NCBI RefSeq assembly: GCF_045679555.1
Contig: NC_092115.1
Coordinates: 37,859,728-37,923,727 of the forward strand
DNA length: 64,000 nt
Origin: Salvelinus alpinus
Lineage: Eukaryota; Chordata; Actinopteri; Salmoniformes; Salmonidae
Direction: 5' to 3'
The notes under the pieces were generated by a model. That model saw nothing but the letters and a program-made list of their open reading frames with translations. It was not told where the DNA came from and made no database searches. This document shows positions 59,240-64,000 of this stretch, piece after piece; the stretch's first letter is position 1; each line of letters opens with the position of its first letter. The translations under genes and the position numbers were made by a program.

Positions 59240-62040
59240 TCAATTTTTTGGTCCTTAAATGAAATTGGTATATATTTTATTCATCACAATTTTATTTAAC
59301 CAATTTTCGTCTTTAATGTAGGGCTGACAAACAAGTTCCTTACTTTTCCCCCCTTCCATTTTTGTGGTAATGCTGCAATTAGTTGGTTGTAATTTTGGGT
59401 CGAGCAGACATTTCCATATATATGTGTTAGCTGCATGTGTGACATAACTCCACCAGTCCTATTTATGATATAATTTACAAAGACTATACGTGTTTTTTTT
59501 AAACGTTATCGATTTATTTTTTTATCAATGAGTATATTTGAGTTTAACCACAATATTTGTTCTATTATTTGTTGTGTCTTTCCTGGATTAAACTGAAATT
59601 GTAACAAACTTTCTATGGCTTGTTTAAAAAATAACAATGTTTTGGAGATTATTTCGTTTTCAAATAACCAAAAGTGAGCGTTTGTAATCTGAATAAAGGG
59701 AAAAAGGCCATTCTTGAACATGGGGTGAGACATACTTACTAATTTGCTAGAGAACCAGTTCGGATAAAAGTACAACTCTGGTATGACTGATGCCTTTAGT
59801 GAGAGGTCTGCTTTAATATTTAATAATTTCTGCCCCCCAAATTCATATTCTTTATATAAATAAATCCTTTTAATTTTGTCTGGCTTGCCATTCCAAATAA
59901 AATTGAATATTTTTTGCTCAAATAATTTTAAAAAACAGGTCGCTAGGTGTAGGCAAAACCATAAGCAAATAGTTAAACTGTGATATGACTACAGAGTTAA
60001 TCGGGGTTATTTTATTTTTGCTATTTTTGCCAACTTTCTATTCAAATGTATTGGAGTCTAGAGTGTAGAGATAATTTCTTTCTTTCGGGATATGTATACC
60101 GAGTATGTTCACATCCTGTCAGACCATTTTATTGGTACACTACATGGTAATGTAATTATTATTTATTTTTTTGTGATCCAATACATAATATAGTATCATA
60201 AATGTATCATATATTGGTTTTAATCCAGAGAGGTTAGAAAAAGTAGATCCTCAATGAGGCTGTGGAGGGATTCTAATTGTGGATTTAATTAAAAGAAATC
60301 ATGAATCATCAGCGTACAATGACACCTTTGTTTTTAAGCCCTAGATTTGTAATCCCTTAATATTATTGTTGGATTTGATTTTAACAGCTAACATTTCAAT
60401 GGCAATAATAAATAGATATGCCGATAGTGGACAACCTTGTTTTACTCCTCTTGACAGTTTAAAACTTTCTGAGATGTAGCCATTATTTACTATTTTACAC
60501 CTAGGGTTACTATACATAACTTTAACCCATTTTATAAGAAATTCTCCAAAATTGAAATATTCAAGGCATTTATATATAAACTCCAGTCGTACTTTATCAA
60601 AGGCCTTTTCAAAGTTGGCTATGAATACCAGGCCTGGTTTCCCAGATATTTCATAGTGTTCTATTGTTTCCAGTACTTGTTTTATATGATCTCCAATGTA
60701 TTGTCCATATAAAAAAAACCTGTCTGATTAGGATGAATAATATCTGACAAAACATTTTTAATTCTATGTGCTAAGCATTTAGCTAGAATTTCTACATCAC
60801 GACACGGAAGTGTAATGGACTGGATCTTTATATTTACCACTTGGATCCTGTTTCAGTAAAAAAACGTATTATAATCTCCCACCATAATAAAAGAGTCTTG
60901 TGTTGCTTGAAGGGTTGATCAATTATTTTATATATTTTCAAAGAAGCGTGGATCATCATTATTTTGACTGTATAGGTTTAATAAGCCATATCTGTTTATG
61001 GCCAATAACATATTTAAAATCATCCATCTACCTTGAGGATCTGTTTGGACAATTTGCACATTTGGATCAAAATTACAGTTAATTAATATCATCACCTCTT
61101 TTGAATTTCTTTGCCCATGGGAGAAATATATTTCGCCCCCCCCAGTCCTTTTTCAACAAAATGTTTTCAAAAATTGTTGAATGAGTTTCCTGTAAACAAT
61201 ATTTATTATATTCCTTCTATTTTAGCCAGTTAAATATTGACCGCCTTTTCTAATGATCTGCTAAGCCATTACAATTACAACTGGCTTTACTTATTTCACC
61301 ATTTATTATAACTGGCTATACTTATTTCACCGCTGGTGATTTGCATTAAAAGTTGGGAAAAGTTAATATTTTTTCACCACCTCCCACGCCGTCCAAAGGT
61401 GAATGGGAAGCGGGTACCATCTGCTAGTGAACACGGGGCATGAGGAACTCCCTACACCTTCAGGAACTTCTTCTTTCTATTGGATACCACCAGTAAGTAC
61501 CTGATTTTCTCTCATGGATCTAGTCTGTCAAGTAAGGCTTCTCTCAGAAAGATTTTATCATTTTTAAGTTTATTAACATCGGTTTCAATCTTATTGACTG
61601 TCACTTTTAGCTTGTGTATATCTTTCTCCAATGTAGCAGCTTTTTCGTCACTCATCTCGATGCTTGCCTTCAACTCCTTTAACTAACTGACTAATTCAAG
61701 TATGCCCAGTTTGTCATTTATTGATTTTTAACAGATCGGTTTCCACCCTTACCATTCCCGGTGGTGAAAATATTAAGTCGTCTGTATCTGTCGAAGAGTC
61801 TTGTTTTCTTTTCGGGATTGGTTCCCTTGTTTTACTATCCGTCATGTTTGGTTGTTGCTTGTTTTCGTAATATTTGTCGATACTTTTCTCTAGCCTTATT
61901 TGTTTTGTGATCTTATCCAGATTGAAGGTTATAACCCACCCGTTTGTGAAGTGCCTAATATTTTGTCTAATTTACCGATATGGAATATAACGTTTTTTTT
62001 TTATCTCGAGGTGATCTACCGTGTTCAGTCCGCCATCTTT
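59240..62040 (-). mobile_element. Decayed L1-like LINE
   Basis: On the minus strand, remnants follow in order: an ORF1 start at 61845 (MTDSKTREPIPKRKQDSSTD, then coiled-coil text ending near 61560); endonuclease-like text around 61200-60850; RT-like text at 60800-59500, including an 89-residue frame at 59506-59775 (YPNWFSSKLVSMSHPMFKNG); and an ORF2 C-terminus (LPQKWKGGKSKELVCQPYIK) near 59300. At 2.8 kb it is much shorter than a full L1, with internal deletions and many frame breaks. Confidence 0.65.
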
Positions 62041-62044
62041 TCAG

Positions 62045-62118
62045 AATTCCCTGTGTCGTTTTATTGTCTCCGTGATATTTAGGCATAAAGCCGAGACAAT
62101 AAAACGACACAGGGAATT
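62045..62118. repeat. Perfect 26-bp inverted repeat (hairpin)
   Basis: AATTCCCTGTGTCGTTTTAT... at 62045-62070 is exactly complementary to 62093-62118, with a 22-nt loop. Imperfect pairing extends outward through CCGCCATCTTTTC and GATATGGCGG to about 62025 and 62135. It lies at the 5' end of the L1-like element. Confidence 0.95.
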
Positions 62119-62178
62119 ATGAAGATATGGCGGAACTAGCGGGTTATAGAGCAATTATCACAAAATAGGTTGTAAAAT

Positions 62179-62330
62179 GGTCCCGTGTGGCTCAGTTGGT
62201 AGAGCATGGCGCTTGCAACGCCAGGGTTGTGGGTTCATTCCCCACGGGGGGACCAGGATGAATATGTATGAACTTTCCAATTTGTAAGTCACTCTGGATA
62301 AGAGCGTCTGCTAAATGACGTAAATGTACT
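62179..62330 (+). mobile_element. tRNA-Ala-like-headed SINE
   Basis: The head GGTCCCGTGTGGCTCAGTTG, the anticodon-like stem GGCGCTTGCAACGCC and box B-like GGGTTCATTCC end in GGGGGGACCA. It is followed by the tail GTAAGTCACTCTGGATAAGA...GCGTCTGCTAAATGA. The tail identifies it as a SINE and not a free tRNA gene. Confidence 0.85.
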
Positions 62331-62394
62331 AAGCCTAATACCTTAGGCCTTGCTGTAGGCCTAATTGAATTAAAAAACAAGCATTGTTCATAAC

Positions 62395-62480
62395 CAAATC
62401 AAAGTTGATTGGTCGTGTACACAGATTTTGATGTTCTTGCAGGTGCAGTGAAGTGCTTGTGTTTCTACCTCCAACAGTGC
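62395..62480 (-). mobile_element. LINE 3'-tail fragment
   Basis: GTTGATTGGTCGTGTACACA, GGTGCAGTGAAGTGCTTGTG and CTACCTCCAACAGTGC match the fragment at 22430-22520. Confidence 0.55.
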
Positions 62481-62815
62481 TTCAATAATACCTAGAGAAC
62501 AATACGCACATCATCCAACATTTGAGATCTGACTGAATTTCTATAACGTCCTTTTGTACCCTTCTTCCTCCATTTTTGAAGTAACCACTGACGTGACGTA
62601 GTTGGATAGGTGAAAGCAACTATAGGCTACAGTATGGATCTTGGTGAAAAAATAGCTTTCATGGGTCCTGTCACAGAGCAGTTAGTAGGCTCGGCCTACT
62701 TCCAGCAGAGGTGCGTGGGTAAAATCACTGGGGAAGCCAATCCAGGAAAAAAATGAAACCTGTGTGTTGTGATAATTGTAATTTGCTCTATAACCTGTTA
62801 GTTCATATGCATAGT

Positions 62816-64000
62816 TCATAGGGTTTAAACACTGTTTCCCATGCTTGTTCAATGAACCATAAACAATTTATGATCATGCACCTGTGGAACTGTCGTTAAG
62901 ACACTAACAGCTTACAAACAGTAGGCAATTAAGGTCACAGTTATGAAAACTTAGGACACTAAAGAGGCCTTTCTACTGACTCTGAAAAACACCAAAATAA
63001 ATATGCCCAGGATCCTTGATCATCTGCGTGAACGTGCCTTAGGCATGCTGCAAGGAGGCATGAGGACTGCAGATGTGGCCAGGGCAATAAATTGCAATGT
63101 CCGTACTGTGAGGCGCCTAAGACAGAGCTACAGGGAGATAGGACGGACAGCTGATCGTCCTCGCGGTGGCAACACCTGCACAGGATCGGTACATCCGAAC
63201 ATCACACCTGCGGGACAGGTACAGGATGGCAACTGCCCGAGTTACACCAGGAACGCACAATCCCTCCATCAGTGCTCAGACTGTCTGCAGTAGGCTGAGA
63301 GAGGCTGGACTGAGGGCTTGTAGGCCTGTTGTAAGGCAGGTCCTCACCAGACATCACCGGCAACAACATTGCCTATGGGCACAAACCCACCGTCGCTGCA
63401 CCAGACAGGACTGGCAAAAAGTGCTCTTCACTGACGAGTCGTGATTTTGTCTCACCAGGGGTGATGGTCGGATTCGCATTTATCGTTGAAGGAATGAGCG
63501 TTACACTGAGGCCTGTACTCTGGAGCAGGATCGATTTGAAGGTGGAGGGTCCGTCATGGTCTGGGGCGGTGTGTCACAGCATCATCGGATTGAGCTTGTT
63601 GTCATTGCAGGCAATCTCAACGCTGTGCGTTACAAGGAAGACATCCTCCTCCCTTATGTGGTACCCTTCCTGCAGGCTCATCCTGACATGACCCTTCAGC
63701 ATGACAATGCCACCAGCCATACTGCTCGTTCTGTGCATGATTTCCTGCAAGACAAGAATGTCAGTGTTCTGCCATGGCCTGCGAAGAGCCCAGATCTCAA
63801 TCCCATTGAGCACGTCTGGGACCTGTTGGATCGGAGGGTGAGGGCTAGGGCCATTCCCCCCCAAGAAATATCCTGGAACTTGCAGGTGCCATGGTGAAAG
63901 AGGGAGGTAACATCTCACAGCAAGAACTGGCAAACCTGGTGCAGTCCATGAGGAGGAGATGCACTGCAGTACTTAATGCAGCTGGTGGCCACACCAGATA
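62816..64000 (+). mobile_element. Tc1-like transposon, runs off the window
   Basis: It starts inside the 5' terminal repeat (GTTTAAACACTGTTTCCCAT). The transposase begins at 63003 (MPRILDHLRERALGMLQGGM, NVRTVRRLRQSYREIGRTAD). A deletion near the GRPR-like hook shifts the frame; the text continues in another frame (ISAQTVCSRLREAGL, ...WQKVLFTDES at 63444) and a third ([60 protein letters not shown], to about 63880). The catalytic D, D and E regions are recognisable but not in one frame. The 3' terminal repeat lies beyond the window. Confidence 0.92.

Noticed and set aside
62179-62255. A tRNA-Ala gene
   Set aside because: The tRNA-like head is fused to a SINE tail (CTCTGGATAAGAGCGTCTGC) and lacks a Pol III terminator directly after it.

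Overview
This is a 64 kb piece of vertebrate genome, almost certainly from a salmonid fish. The repeats point there: a Sleeping Beauty-like Tc1 element, several other Tc1 families, tRNA-derived SINEs with HpaI/SmaI-like tails, L2, Rex/CR1-like and L1-like LINEs, hAT elements, solo LTRs and long CA/GT microsatellites. The host genes have spliced exons and teleost-like protein sequences. There are no bacterial operons, CRISPR arrays or phage genes.

Layout. 1-2 kb: Tc1 and hAT relics. 2.4-3.7 kb: an intact minus-strand chemokine receptor gene, cxcr4. 3.9-11.3 kb: satellites and DNA transposons, including a Tc1 element split by a LINE tail. 12.0-19.65 kb: a broken plus-strand mcm6. It keeps exon 1 and some exons of the C-terminal half, but has lost the middle, carries frameshifts and contains a nearly whole L2 LINE (14.4-19.2 kb). 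20.7-26.1 kb: an intact three-exon gene for the short mitochondrial PNKD-type protein (MR-1S-like), whose first intron is full of LINE debris. 29.7-31.6 kb: a minus-strand tmbim1 that looks eroded; its last exon(s) are not found. 31.7-36.1 kb: a minus-strand LINE with a 2A-like motif, interrupted by a solo LTR. 36.1-37.7 kb: a Sleeping Beauty-type element. 39.3-39.7 kb: a second solo LTR. 42.1-47.8 kb: a complete ten-exon caspase-8-type gene with two death-effector domains, carrying a 5' fragment of the same 2A LINE in an intron. 49.1-54.4 kb: a convergent minus-strand CARD-caspase, probably the fish CARD-casp8 type, with a suspicious in-frame stop in a 35-nt linker exon. 55-64 kb: a hAT element with perfect 8-bp target duplication, L1 fragments, two tRNA-Glu(CTC) genes in tandem, a SINE and a Tc1 element running off the end.

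How the genes relate. cxcr4 beside mcm6, and pnkd beside tmbim1, are both neighbour pairs known from human chromosome 2 (2q21 and 2q35). CASP8, CASP10 and CFLAR also lie on human 2q. Intact cxcr4, pnkd-like and casp8 genes next to broken mcm6 and tmbim1 fit gene loss on one of the two chromosome copies left by the salmonid whole-genome duplication; that history is inference. The two adjacent caspases suggest a small locus for death-receptor and innate signalling. I found no clearly new multi-gene system. The observations most worth checking are the 2A-bearing LINE, the CARD-caspase with its linker stop, and the repeated splice donor in mcm6.
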